DNA of 64,000 nt from Halanaerobiales bacterium (GTDB taxonomy: Bacteria; Bacillota; Halanaerobiia; Halanaerobiales; DTU029), in assembly GCA_022360715.1 (NCBI GenBank), contig JAKSCG010000185.1, positions 1 to 64,000 of the forward strand. Reading direction: 5' to 3'. Position numbers and translations under genes: made by a program. The notes beneath the pieces were generated by a model. The model was not told the origin of the DNA. It saw only the letters and a program-made list of their open reading frames with translations, and ran no database searches. Positions within the stretch are counted from its first letter, which is position 1. The number at the start of each line of letters is the position of its first letter. Shown here one piece after another: positions 27,657-36,405 of this stretch.

Positions 27657-28919
27657 TTAACTATATTTTTTTTGCATCAAATACCGGTAAATTATTGATT
27701 CCCCTGCTCGTTCACGGCATCTTTTTTGCTCTTTCGGCCAGTCGCTCTCGGCATATTCGGCCAGGACTTCCTGATAGACCTTAACCGTTTTCCGGGCAAT
27801 CTGCTTCCAACTGTATTTTTCTTTGACCAGCCGGTAACCATTATTAGCCAGACGGCGTGCTGTATTTTGCTCATTTAATAGTTGCAGGATTGCTTGGGCC
27901 AGGCGGGATGAATCATTAGGAGGGACGGTAAGTCCATTTTCACCGTCTTCAACAAACTCGACTAACCCCCCGACTGCACTGACAATCACCGGTGTCATGG
28001 TAGCCATTGCCTCCAGGGCTACAATCCCAAAGGGTTCATAAAGGCTGGGGAAAACTGCCAGATCAGCACAACGGTATAATTTATTCCTTTCTTCATCACT
28101 GATAAAACCGGTAAAATAAACCCGGTTACTGATCCCCAAATAATCGGCCTGGGCCTTTAAACTGTCAAGGTATGGGCCTTTACCGGCAATAACAAATTTA
28201 CTAGCGGGATTGCGCTGTAAAATCTCCGGGATCGATTGAATCAGGACTTGAATCCCCTTTTCCCGGACAATTCTTCCGACATAAAGGATAATTTGTTCAT
28301 CGGGACTGGCATAATTCTGACGAAAGGCCTTGGAGTAATCAGCCCGGTAATTTTCCTCATTCACCCCATTAGCGATCTCTAGCACCTTATCATCAGGCAG
28401 TTGAAACAGATTTTTTACCTCCTGTTTCATAAAATTACTGCAAACAATAACTCGCCAGGCTTCAAAGGTAGCATACCATTCCAAATCATTAATATACCGT
28501 TGGATCTCATTATAGATTCCCTGATTTCTTCCAAATTCGGTAGCATGGATTGTATAGAGGAGGGGTTTGGTCAGGGCATGTTTTAAAACACGGCAAACCC
28601 AGAAGACTAACCAATCATGCCCGTGAATCAAGTCAAAATCACCGAGCCGATCGATAATATTGATTGCTTTTTCTAATAAAAGGAAATTTAAGTGAAGAAT
28701 ATGCTCGACAAAATTAATCGCGCTAATCTGGAGGGGATTGCTCCGATAGATTTTCACTCCGCTGACCACTTCCTCCCGGGGTAGTTTGCCATCACCTTGC
28801 GTAATTACAAATATTTGATGCCCCTGACTAACCAGGGCTTCACTTAGATCCTGGACATGACGAGCTAGTCCTCCATAGCTTAACGGCGGATATTCCCAGG
28901 AAAACATTAATATTTTCAT
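27657..28919 (-). CDS. GT4-family glycosyltransferase (glycogen-synthase-like)
   Basis: A 420-aa GT-B retaining glycosyltransferase. The N-terminal part has KILMFSWEYPPLSYGGLARH, as in archaeal/clostridial glycogen synthases and sucrose-phosphate-synthase relatives. The C-terminal nucleotide-sugar part has YVGRIVREKGIQVLIQS, VIAGKGPYLDSL and the E-x7-E motif in FPSLYEPFGIVALEAMA. The neighbouring NDP-sugar enzyme and the divergent GH57 branching enzyme make alpha-glucan (glycogen) synthesis the likely role. Donor unknown. AGGGGG precedes the ATG. Confidence 0.88.
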   Translation of the reverse strand: MKILMFSWEYPPLSYGGLARHVQDLSEALVSQGHQIFVITQGDGKLPREEVVSGVKIYRSNPLQISAINFVEHILHLNFLLLEKAINIIDRLGDFDLIHGHDWLVFWVCRVLKHALTKPLLYTIHATEFGRNQGIYNEIQRYINDLEWYATFEAWRVIVCSNFMKQEVKNLFQLPDDKVLEIANGVNEENYRADYSKAFRQNYASPDEQIILYVGRIVREKGIQVLIQSIPEILQRNPASKFVIAGKGPYLDSLKAQADYLGISNRVYFTGFISDEERNKLYRCADLAVFPSLYEPFGIVALEAMATMTPVIVSAVGGLVEFVEDGENGLTVPPNDSSRLAQAILQLLNEQNTARRLANNGYRLVKEKYSWKQIARKTVKVYQEVLAEYAESDWPKEQKRCRERAGESIIYRYLMQKKYS

Positions 28920-28989
28920 TAATAATTTACCCCCTAAATTAAATCAAGTTTGTAGGATTTTTTCTTAATATTCTTCAGTAAAAGTTATT

Positions 28990-29014
28990 TTATTCATCAA
29001 TAATTCCTGAATAA
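28990..29014. repeat. inverted repeat in the divergent promoter region
   Basis: TTATTCA (28990-28996) and TGAATAA (29008-29014) with an 11-bp spacer lie midway between the divergent GT4 and GH57 genes. It could be an operator acting on both; no clean promoter hexamers were identified in this 150-bp gap. Confidence 0.35.
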
Positions 29015-29069
29015 ATAAAGTTAAGAACAAGCATATTAATAAATAGCTAAGTAAATAGGGGGAAAAATC

Positions 29070-30683
29070 ATGACAAAAGGTTATCTGGCAATTGTACTCC
29101 ATGCCCATTTGCCTTATGTTAGGCATGAAAAAAAGAGTGAACTGGCCGAAGATTGGTTATATGAAGCCATCACCGAAACATATATACCTTTATTAATCAT
29201 TATGAACCGACTACTGGAAAAAGGGGTTGATTTTCATCTTACTATCAATATCTCTCCTCCACTGGCTAGTATGCTCGGTGATCATTTATTACAAAAAAGA
29301 TACCAGCAGCACCTGGAGAAATTGATTGAATTAAGTGAAAAGGAAATTAGCCGGACCAGCGGTCAGCCGGAATTCAACCGTTTAGCGGCAATGTATAACT
29401 GGCTATATAAAGAGGCTTACTACTACTACCATCAAAAATATCGGAATAACCTGTTAAAAGGATATCAAGAATTTCAGGAGAGCGGTCAAATAGAACTTAT
29501 TACCTCAGCCGCTACCCACGGTTATCTTCCCTTGCTCTTTACCGATGAAGCGGTCAATGCCCAGATCAAAACCGGGGTACAGACCTATCAACATTTCTTT
29601 GGGCGACGGCCGGCCGGTTTCTGGTTACCGGAATGTGCCTTTAAGTCGAATCTTGATGCGATTCTGGCTGAAAATGAGCTTAAGTACTTTATCAGTTCCA
29701 GTCATGGGGTTTTATATGCTAACCCCCGGCCACGATACGGTATATTTGCCCCAATCTATACCCCGGCAGGGATCGCCGTCTTCGGTCGTGATCTGGAATC
29801 ATCCAAACAGGTTTGGAGCGCTGATGAAGGTTATCCCGGCGACTTCAACTACCGTGAATTTTACCGGGACATCGGTTATGACCTGGAGTATGACTATATT
29901 AAAGACTATCTGCCGGCCGGAATCCGAAAAGATACCGGATTTAAATATTATAAGATCACCGGGAAGACTAATTGGAAAGAACCTTATCACCCTCAAATAG
30001 CCCGGGAAAAGGCGGCAGAACATGCCGATAATTTTATCTTTAACCGACAGCATCAGCTCCGCTATCTTAACAGTATTATCGACCGTTGGCCGCTGATCGT
30101 CTCACCCTATGATGCTGAGCTTTTTGGACACTGGTGGTTTGAAGGACCGCAGTGGCTGGAATATCTCTTTGAAAAGCTCCACTATGATCAGGATGAAATA
30201 GAGACCACCACCCTTTCGGCCTATTTAAAAAAATATCCGAGAAATCAGGTCTCGATGCCGACGGAATCAAGCTGGGGTTATAAGGGATATCATGAAGTCT
30301 GGTTAAATGGGAGTAACGAATGGATCTACCGTCACCTGCACCAGGCTGAAGTCAAATTAAACAAACTGGCCGATCGGTTTAGCGGGCTTAGCCAAAAAAA
30401 TAGTCAAAAATACCGGGCATTAAATCAGCTATCACGCGAACTACTCCTGGCCCAGAGCAGTGACTGGGCTTTCATCATGAAGGCAAAAACGATGGTTGAT
30501 TACGCTGTTTTCCGAACCAAAAAACACCTGCATCATTTCTTTGAATTGGCAGAGGGGGTAGAGAGGGGTCATATTAACGAGGGTTTATTAAATTATCTGG
30601 AAAAGACCGATAACATCTTCCCATTTATTGATTATAAGACCTATCAATCCAGAGAATTTAAACGATTAAGAAGGGGGGTTTAA
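29070..30683 (+). CDS. GH57 1,4-alpha-glucan branching enzyme (DUF1957)
   Basis: A 537-aa GH57 protein of the usual branching-enzyme length. It starts KGYLAIVLHAHLPYVRH, the family signature. The predicted nucleophile Glu is in GFWLPECAF (~residue 190), the catalytic Asp is in SPYDAELFGHWWFEGP (~347), and the C-terminal helical DUF1957 domain follows (SQDWAF-like region LLLAQSSDWAFIMK). It introduces alpha-1,6 branches in glycogen-type glucans. AGGGGG stands 7 nt before the ATG. It is divergent from the GT4 gene and 1 bp from the DUF4912 gene. Confidence 0.92.
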   Translation: MTKGYLAIVLHAHLPYVRHEKKSELAEDWLYEAITETYIPLLIIMNRLLEKGVDFHLTINISPPLASMLGDHLLQKRYQQHLEKLIELSEKEISRTSGQPEFNRLAAMYNWLYKEAYYYYHQKYRNNLLKGYQEFQESGQIELITSAATHGYLPLLFTDEAVNAQIKTGVQTYQHFFGRRPAGFWLPECAFKSNLDAILAENELKYFISSSHGVLYANPRPRYGIFAPIYTPAGIAVFGRDLESSKQVWSADEGYPGDFNYREFYRDIGYDLEYDYIKDYLPAGIRKDTGFKYYKITGKTNWKEPYHPQIAREKAAEHADNFIFNRQHQLRYLNSIIDRWPLIVSPYDAELFGHWWFEGPQWLEYLFEKLHYDQDEIETTTLSAYLKKYPRNQVSMPTESSWGYKGYHEVWLNGSNEWIYRHLHQAEVKLNKLADRFSGLSQKNSQKYRALNQLSRELLLAQSSDWAFIMKAKTMVDYAVFRTKKHLHHFFELAEGVERGHINEGLLNYLEKTDNIFPFIDYKTYQSREFKRLRRGV

Positions 30684-30684
30684 A

Positions 30685-31359
30685 TTGGATGTTTTTTTAA
30701 ATATCCTGATAATTTTGTTGGCAATTATTATCTTCCTGGTTGTCTATTACTATACTTCCAAAACAGACCACAAACGCAAAGATTATCACCTTCCTTTAAA
30801 CCAGCTCGAACTAGAAGCCGGAGCGGAATTAGGAGTTGATACCAGGGATATGCAGCCAAAGGTTGACCGACAGCAAGGCACAACAGATATAAGCAAAAAT
30901 GTTACTGAACACTATTCTCTTCCCGATAAATATAATGAAAATTTTATTCGGTTATTTGCCCGGGACCCGGCATATCTCTATACCTATTGGGAAATAAATA
31001 ATCAAGACTTTTATCACCATCAACCAGTTATCCGTTTATTTGATCAAAGTGAGAATTCATATACAGACCTGGCGATTGACCATGGGGCCAGAGACTGGTA
31101 TATCAAATGCAAAGCAAATAACTGTTATCAAGCAGTAATCGGCTATAAAAAAGAGGGGATTTTCTACCCACTATCCTATTCCAATCAAATCCGGACACCC
31201 CTGGACAGGCCTTCCGATCTGATTGATCAAAACTGGATGACGATCGAGGAATTATCGCAGTTTAAGTATCGAATTGAAGTGGATTCGAGCGCAATGCTCA
31301 AACAAATGGAAGCAAAGAGAATTGAAGCAGACTCTTTTTCTCTCGTCAAAAAAGAATAA
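30685..31359 (+). CDS. DUF4912 protein with N-terminal membrane anchor
   Basis: 224 aa, TTG start with GGGGGG 6-7 nt upstream. Residues ~3-24 form one membrane segment (LNILIILLAIIIFLVVYYY); a charged linker follows; residues ~90-195 form a DUF4912 domain (LFARDPAYLYTYWEINN, then IRLFDQ and WYIKCKANNCYQAVIGY). DUF4912 proteins accompany GH57 branching enzymes in many clostridia and Thermotogae, and the fold is carbohydrate-binding-like by inference. It is co-transcribed with the branching enzyme and followed by a terminator. Confidence 0.82.
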   Translation: MDVFLNILIILLAIIIFLVVYYYTSKTDHKRKDYHLPLNQLELEAGAELGVDTRDMQPKVDRQQGTTDISKNVTEHYSLPDKYNENFIRLFARDPAYLYTYWEINNQDFYHHQPVIRLFDQSENSYTDLAIDHGARDWYIKCKANNCYQAVIGYKKEGIFYPLSYSNQIRTPLDRPSDLIDQNWMTIEELSQFKYRIEVDSSAMLKQMEAKRIEADSFSLVKKE

Positions 31360-31406
31360 ATTGGCCTGCGGCCATAATAGTAATAAAGTAAATTTCTTGA
31401 TATATA

Positions 31407-31432
31407 GAAAAGCCCCGGCAACGGGGCTTTTC
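31407..31432. terminator. bidirectional terminator between DUF4912 and Yip1 genes
   Basis: GAAAAGCCCC and GGGGCTTTTC form a 10-bp stem with a 6-nt loop between two convergent genes, with T-rich flanks in both directions. Confidence 0.88.
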
Positions 31433-31448
31433 TTACTAGTGATTATTG

Positions 31449-32117
31449 CTAGGCAATTCCGGTCGGGAGCAAAGCAAAGACTATCTGCCAGGCCAAATAC
31501 AAAACAAACATAATCGAAAAGGCCTTAACCCGATTATATTGATAGAAAGCCATTAATAATAGAGCAAAAAGAGCTGTTTGCCAGAGTCCAAAAACATTAA
31601 TCCCGCTCAACAAACGACCGGCAAAACCACTAACTCCGGGAAAGAGAAGTGCTAAATTAAAAGCAGCATCAATAATATTCTGGGCATACATAATGATACT
31701 GGTTAAAATTGTCCCCAAACTCCCAATCAACCCGATATAACAGGTAGCGGCAAAGATTTTTTTAAAACCAAAAGCCTCTCCCCCAAAGACGACCCTGATC
31801 AAAGCTACCAACCCGGCCAAAAATAAAAATAACAGTGGAATTAGAAGCAAAGCGGTAATAGTTGCTGTAATATAAGGAGTAGCTCCCCCCGCGCCGGCAA
31901 TAATTGCATTTTTTTGTTCGATCGTTAGCTCCGGATTAGCTGAAATCATCGCAATCTGGTTCGGAATAATAACCGTCGGTAATAATAAATATGTACTCAG
32001 TAAAGAGATTAAAAGATAAAGGCTCAACGGCAACAGCCAACCAGCCTTAGTCTTCAGCTCTTCAAAAACAGCGGCCGGGGCCAGGAAAATATTAATGATC
32101 CTTTTTAAACCATTCAT
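31449..32117 (-). CDS. Yip1-domain membrane protein
   Basis: 222 aa with ~5 membrane segments. The N-terminus LKRIINIFLAPAAVFEELKT followed by GWLLPLSLYLLI is typical of the bacterial YIP1 family; the conserved FGGEAFGFKKIFAATCYIG region follows. The function is unknown. AGGTGAG precedes the ATG. It lies 72 bp after gerAB on the same strand and may belong to its transcript. Confidence 0.8.
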   Translation of the reverse strand: MNGLKRIINIFLAPAAVFEELKTKAGWLLPLSLYLLISLLSTYLLLPTVIIPNQIAMISANPELTIEQKNAIIAGAGGATPYITATITALLLIPLLFLFLAGLVALIRVVFGGEAFGFKKIFAATCYIGLIGSLGTILTSIIMYAQNIIDAAFNLALLFPGVSGFAGRLLSGINVFGLWQTALFALLLMAFYQYNRVKAFSIMFVLYLAWQIVFALLPTGIA

Positions 32118-32189
32118 CGTTTGCTCACCTCAATTAAATTATCTAAGTCCATCTTACTAAAATAAGTAAGCAATGTCAAAAAAAACGAA

Positions 32190-33257
32190 CTATTGATTCC
32201 TCCGCAGTAAGGAAATTATTAAGATTATCACCGGTATCGTAAATTGTAATGGCAGCAGGGCATAATAAATATAGATATATACAAATGGTAGCATTCCCAA
32301 AAAGTTATCATAAAGCCAAATTGATAGAGCCACGGTAACGCTAGCCAGTGGCAGGACAAACGGCTGATAATTTTTGAGATTAAAGAGTTGAGTAATTCCC
32401 ATTACCGCAGCATAAAGACAGACGCCCATTTTAACCAGTCCGCCAAATAATAAATTTATATCAATGATCGGGTGCAGACCGACTGCATGAACTAATCGAG
32501 CCGAAATTTCCGGTGGGAAAGAATACCTGGAGTAAATATCTGCTCCCAATACCAGCAGATCCCGCACCGTAGTGATTAACAGGACCAGTCCGATAATTAA
32601 CAGGGAAAGAAAGCCGGTTTTCAGTAGATCTCTTTGTTTATTTAAAAAGGGAAAGACCATTAAAAATATCACCACCTCACCAAAGGGAAAGGATAAGACT
32701 GCCACCGCAGCATCAAAAACCGGTTTAAACCCCTTTTCCATTACTGGAAAGAAATTATTAGTATCATATGAAGGTAATAATAAAAGAGACAACAAAATAA
32801 CCTGGATGAGGATGACCGGGACAAACAACTCGCTCACTCTCCCCATCACTTCCAGACCACTTTTAATAAAATAAATAATAACTATGGTAAAGCAAATGAG
32901 CAAAAAAATTATTGGTGTTTCCGGGTAGACAGCCGTTACAAAAAATTCTCCGTAAACCCGTAAAACTAAGGCGGCCAGGTGAATAAAATACCAGATATAG
33001 TATAAAGCAATTATTCTACCTAGATATTGCCCAAAGCTAACGAATAATATTTCGATCAGGGTTTTGCCTGGATGGCGTAAAGATATTGCGATATAGATCC
33101 CCAGCAAAACAAAGCCGGCTGCCCAGCCAAGTAAATAAGACAACCAGGCATCCTGGCTTACTGCTGTGACCGGATTCATAATTGCTGTACTACCAAATAC
33201 AAATCCCATAATTAATGCTGCTAATTGAAATTTAGAAATTTGAACATCAGTGCTCAT
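32190..33257 (-). CDS. spore germination permease, GerAB family
   Basis: A 355-aa protein with ~10 membrane segments of the APC-like GerAB/YndE family. Residues ~5-30 (ISKFQLAALIMGFVFGS) and the YYIWYFIHLAALVLRVYGEFF stretch are typical. In germination complexes this subunit sits in the spore inner membrane and binds the germinant (amino acid or sugar). The ATG overlaps the stop of the small upstream gene (ATGA). Last gene of the gerAA-gerAC-D-like-gerAB operon. Confidence 0.9.
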   Translation of the reverse strand: MSTDVQISKFQLAALIMGFVFGSTAIMNPVTAVSQDAWLSYLLGWAAGFVLLGIYIAISLRHPGKTLIEILFVSFGQYLGRIIALYYIWYFIHLAALVLRVYGEFFVTAVYPETPIIFLLICFTIVIIYFIKSGLEVMGRVSELFVPVILIQVILLSLLLLPSYDTNNFFPVMEKGFKPVFDAAVAVLSFPFGEVVIFLMVFPFLNKQRDLLKTGFLSLLIIGLVLLITTVRDLLVLGADIYSRYSFPPEISARLVHAVGLHPIIDINLLFGGLVKMGVCLYAAVMGITQLFNLKNYQPFVLPLASVTVALSIWLYDNFLGMLPFVYIYIYYALLPLQFTIPVIILIISLLRRNQ

Positions 33258-33472
33258 TTTAACCCACCTAAGATTGAATTAACTACTTTTTCAATGATCA
33301 CAGTTGGACTGGTCGGTGCCCGGTCAATTATTTGCAGCAAGCTAATCGTAAAACCTACACTCAGTAAAAAAAAGTAGATCAGCATGGTCTTTATTCTGTG
33401 ATCTGTTTTTAACAGCTCCCGCAGATCAATTAATACAATCATAATAAAAGCTAAAATTAATAGAAAAACCAT
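33254..33472 (-). CDS. small two-segment membrane protein, probable Ger D-type subunit
   Basis: 72 aa from the ATG at 33472, which has AGGAGGG 6 nt upstream; the frame is open to 33490 without a better start. It has two membrane segments (~residues 1-17 and ~30-49) and a polar C-terminus. Some Bacillus gerA-type operons carry a small two-segment D subunit (for example gerKD); the size, topology and position inside the operon fit, but the sequence match is my inference. Confidence 0.65.
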   Translation of the reverse strand: MVFLLILAFIMIVLIDLRELLKTDHRIKTMLIYFFLLSVGFTISLLQIIDRAPTSPTVIIEKVVNSILGGLK

Positions 33473-33495
33473 CGCACTCCCTCCTGGCAATAACT

Positions 33496-34680
33496 CTATT
33501 TGGCCTGACTAGGTTGTTTGATGATCGCCGAGCTTCTCATCTTCCAGCTTGCCTTTACCTTAACATCGGCCTGGGAAAAGATCTGATCCCACTGATCTTC
33601 AACCTGGTTCCAGTAGTCTAAATATTTGCGGTGGACAATAGTAGAAAAACCAAAAATATCACTTTTGTATTTATGCTGAAGGAGTTCAACCGTTGTCAAA
33701 ACGTTTTTCTCAATCACTTTGCTTATATCTTCCTCTAATTTTTTGATCATTTCGGGAGTGGTCAGGTCTCCTTTTCCCTGCTGCTCGCCCAATCTCCCTT
33801 CGGCCTTTACTTCAATTATTAATAGCGGCTTACCTTGTTTTAACTCCACATCGATCGTGCCGTTGGAACGGACAACCTCACAAGAGACCTTCTTACCCCG
33901 CTCCAGTGGATTGTCCGTATTGATAATTCCGGTCTGCACTTGATCCCGGGCAAAAATAAGACCCCTGGTTTCAACTGGGTCCAGCCAGCCGATTAACTGG
34001 TCCTTTTTAAAAACTGCTGCCCCCTCTACCTCTAAATCCTTGATTTTCAACTTCTCTGCCGGATTATCTTCCCTTTTCCGGTGTTGGATAACCCCAATTG
34101 CCGGTGAATATCCCGGCGCATTTAGGCATTTTATTAAATCAATAAACTGGATATTGACCATTTTGGCAACAGCAGTATTATTTTCCAGGGTAGAAGTTAT
34201 GTGCATTGCCGGTATATTTTCCAGTTCACTTTTGGCGGCCAGTATTTCCCTGGCTTTAATCCCTCTAGCAATAATAACGGATGCTCTCCGGTTTGATTCA
34301 TGTTCCCTTTCAAAAAAATCAATCACATCAATGATCCCATCCCGGGCTAGCTCCTCCCCGATTACCATTAATTCTATATGGGCTAAAAAAATCTCCCGAT
34401 TAACAGTGGTAACTAAATTCCTGAGGGCAGAAAAAACCGTCTGGCCGGTAGCCGAAACACCCCAGAAACTTTCCTCGGGACTACCCTGGGCCTTGGCCTT
34501 AATCACCCCGGGCTTAACCAATTGAACTGTTACTTCGATATCACCACCTTCAGTTTGATCAAAGCCGACAGCTGTTGCAATACCCATCTCGGTTAAATCT
34601 CTGTTATCCCAACAAGCAGTCAGGTTAATAACAAAGAAACAAGTTACCATTAATAATATCATTTTTTTCCAATTTGACAT
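33496..34680 (-). CDS. spore germination lipoprotein, GerAC family
   Basis: A 394-aa Ger(x)C protein. A lipoprotein signal with lipobox LTAC (Cys ~23) is followed directly by WDNRDLTEMGIATAVGFDQT, the family hallmark, and VQLVKPG. Later domains end with DWDQIFSQ-type region (EDQWDQIFSQADVKVKASW). It is the lipid-anchored C subunit of the germinant receptor. It begins 4 bp after gerAA and leads with a 23-bp gap to the small membrane protein. Confidence 0.93.
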   Translation of the reverse strand: MSNWKKMILLMVTCFFVINLTACWDNRDLTEMGIATAVGFDQTEGGDIEVTVQLVKPGVIKAKAQGSPEESFWGVSATGQTVFSALRNLVTTVNREIFLAHIELMVIGEELARDGIIDVIDFFEREHESNRRASVIIARGIKAREILAAKSELENIPAMHITSTLENNTAVAKMVNIQFIDLIKCLNAPGYSPAIGVIQHRKREDNPAEKLKIKDLEVEGAAVFKKDQLIGWLDPVETRGLIFARDQVQTGIINTDNPLERGKKVSCEVVRSNGTIDVELKQGKPLLIIEVKAEGRLGEQQGKGDLTTPEMIKKLEEDISKVIEKNVLTTVELLQHKYKSDIFGFSTIVHRKYLDYWNQVEDQWDQIFSQADVKVKASWKMRSSAIIKQPSQAK

Positions 34681-34684
34681 CGCG

Positions 34685-36280
34685 CTAATCCTCTTTTGTT
34701 CTGATATCTTTTTTCATCCTGTATTGTTCATCTTCAATATTTCTATTATTTTTGATTAAAAACCGAGGCCTTGTCCACATTGCCCAGAGGGGATACCGGA
34801 GCAACGTATCCTTTAAATCGGCTCCGGTAAAAGGTGAAAACGGAGCCAGATATGGTACACCAAAAGATCTCAAGCCGCTCATGTGAATAAAAATAATGAT
34901 AATGATTAAAGCCATTCCCAGTAGTCCTAAAATATTAGCTACCAGAATTAAAATCAGACGAATAATTGGCAGTGTTCCCTTCAGGGGGGGAATAATAAAA
35001 CTGGTAATCGCGGTAATTGCCGTGACCATAATAACCGGAGTACTGGTAATACCGGCCTCAACCGCTGCCTGGCCGAGAACTAAGGCCCCGACAATACTTA
35101 TCGCCTGACCAAATGGTCTGGGCATCCTAACTCCCGCTTCTCGCAATAATTCATAGGTGACTCCCATCAATAGGGTCTCAGTAAATACAGAAAAGGGAAT
35201 CCCTTCCCTCGATGCCGTAATCGTTAACAATAATTTAAACGGGATGACATCCTGATGAAAGGCGACCATTGCTACATAAAATCCCGGTAGGACTGTAGTA
35301 AGGATTAAAGCTAATAAGCGCAGAATCCGAACCAGTGAAGAAAAAAACGGCCGGCTATAATAGTCCTCACTGGACAATAGCGTTTCAATAAAGAAATGGG
35401 GAACTGTAAGCACAAAAGGGGTGCCATCACATAGTATGGCTACCCGGCCCTCCAGGATTTTCGCCGCAACAATATCCGGTTTTTCACTGTTAGCCACCGT
35501 AGGGAAAACAGAGAAGGGGGCATCCTCAATAAATTCTTCAATATAACCAGATTCTAATATAGCATCTGTCTTAATTCGCTTTAATCTCCTTCTGACCGTT
35601 TCAAGTATATCTCGATGGACTAAATCTTTGATATAACAAAGACAGATATCTGTATTGGTCTGTTCTCCCAGGGTTAGCATTTCCAGTTTTAATTTGTGAT
35701 TTTTGATCTTTCTCCGCAGCAGGGCTGTATTAGTTCTCAACGTTTCGGAAAAACCCTCACGCGGACCTCTAACCACAGCCTCAGTCTGTGGCTCGTCAAT
35801 CCCTCTTCTTTCCCAACCCCTTGTCCCGGCTTTAAAGCCAACCCTTTCGCCATCAATATAAATAATACTATCTCCAGCCAGAATTGCCGTAACTAGTTGC
35901 TTAAAACTTTTAACTTCTTGCAGATCACAGGTAGTTAATAAATCGTTTTTTAAAGTCTTTAAAGCTGTACTTTGATTAAAATGGGTCGCTAAATCTGCTT
36001 CGCGGGAATCAATCATTAAGGGTCTTAAGACATCGTTGTTAACTAAATTTTTGTCAACCAGTCCATCAATAAAGGCGACTATTAATTGAACCCTTGTTTC
36101 ATCGCCCAGGGTTATTTCTCTTAAGCTAAAATCACTGCAATCATAAAAAACCCGTTCCAGTCTTTCTTTAAATACCTCGATCGAATCTGGTATAATCCGT
36201 TCTTCTTCCTGGTAATTATTAGTGTCATTAAGGTGTTTTAATTTCAGGTATTGAAAGAAACGGGATAATTTTCTCAGCAT
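34685..36280 (-). CDS. spore germination protein, GerAA family
   Basis: About 531 aa. The N-terminal cytoplasmic domain (NQSTALKTLKNDLLTTCDLQ region) leads to the conserved RGPREGFSETLRTNTALLRR, DGTPFVLTVPHFFIE and a C-terminal group of membrane segments with GVTYELLREAGVRMPRPFGQ. It is the A subunit of the nutrient germinant receptor and proves a spore-forming lineage. The ATG at 36280 is taken; a TTG directly before it is possible. First gene of the ger operon. Confidence 0.93.
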   Translation of the reverse strand: MLRKLSRFFQYLKLKHLNDTNNYQEEERIIPDSIEVFKERLERVFYDCSDFSLREITLGDETRVQLIVAFIDGLVDKNLVNNDVLRPLMIDSREADLATHFNQSTALKTLKNDLLTTCDLQEVKSFKQLVTAILAGDSIIYIDGERVGFKAGTRGWERRGIDEPQTEAVVRGPREGFSETLRTNTALLRRKIKNHKLKLEMLTLGEQTNTDICLCYIKDLVHRDILETVRRRLKRIKTDAILESGYIEEFIEDAPFSVFPTVANSEKPDIVAAKILEGRVAILCDGTPFVLTVPHFFIETLLSSEDYYSRPFFSSLVRILRLLALILTTVLPGFYVAMVAFHQDVIPFKLLLTITASREGIPFSVFTETLLMGVTYELLREAGVRMPRPFGQAISIVGALVLGQAAVEAGITSTPVIMVTAITAITSFIIPPLKGTLPIIRLILILVANILGLLGMALIIIIIFIHMSGLRSFGVPYLAPFSPFTGADLKDTLLRYPLWAMWTRPRFLIKNNRNIEDEQYRMKKDIRTKED

Positions 36281-36313
36281 CAAACCACCACTTAATTATT
36301 CAATATTGCCTTT

Positions 36314-36341
36314 ATATCCTCATTATTAACAATGAGGATAT
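36314..36341. repeat. perfect 11-bp inverted repeat before gerAA
   Basis: ATATCCTCATT (36314-36324) and AATGAGGATAT (36331-36341), spacer 6 bp, ~35-60 bp upstream of gerAA and downstream of the terminator of the preceding operon. There is no T-tract, so it looks like an operator or a leader hairpin and not a terminator. Confidence 0.6.
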
Positions 36342-36380
36342 TACTTATACATAACTAATTATATTTGGTATCTTTATATT

Positions 36381-36404
36381 AAAAAAACCCCGGTTAAGGG
36401 GTTT
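36381..36404 (-). terminator. Rho-independent terminator after the DOMON-like gene
   Basis: On the minus strand AAAACCCC and GGGGTTTT form the stem with loop TTAACC, followed by a run of T. It starts 1 bp after the stop codon of the DOMON-like gene. Confidence 0.9.
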
Positions 36405-36405
36405 T

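Noticed and set aside
29545-30000. 151-codon frame inside the GH57 gene
   Set aside because: It overlaps the catalytic region of a convincing GH57 branching enzyme in another frame.
34040-34525. 161-codon plus-strand frame opposite gerAC
   Set aside because: Antisense shadow of a clear GerAC coding region; no ribosome site and low-complexity Ser/Ile-rich translation.
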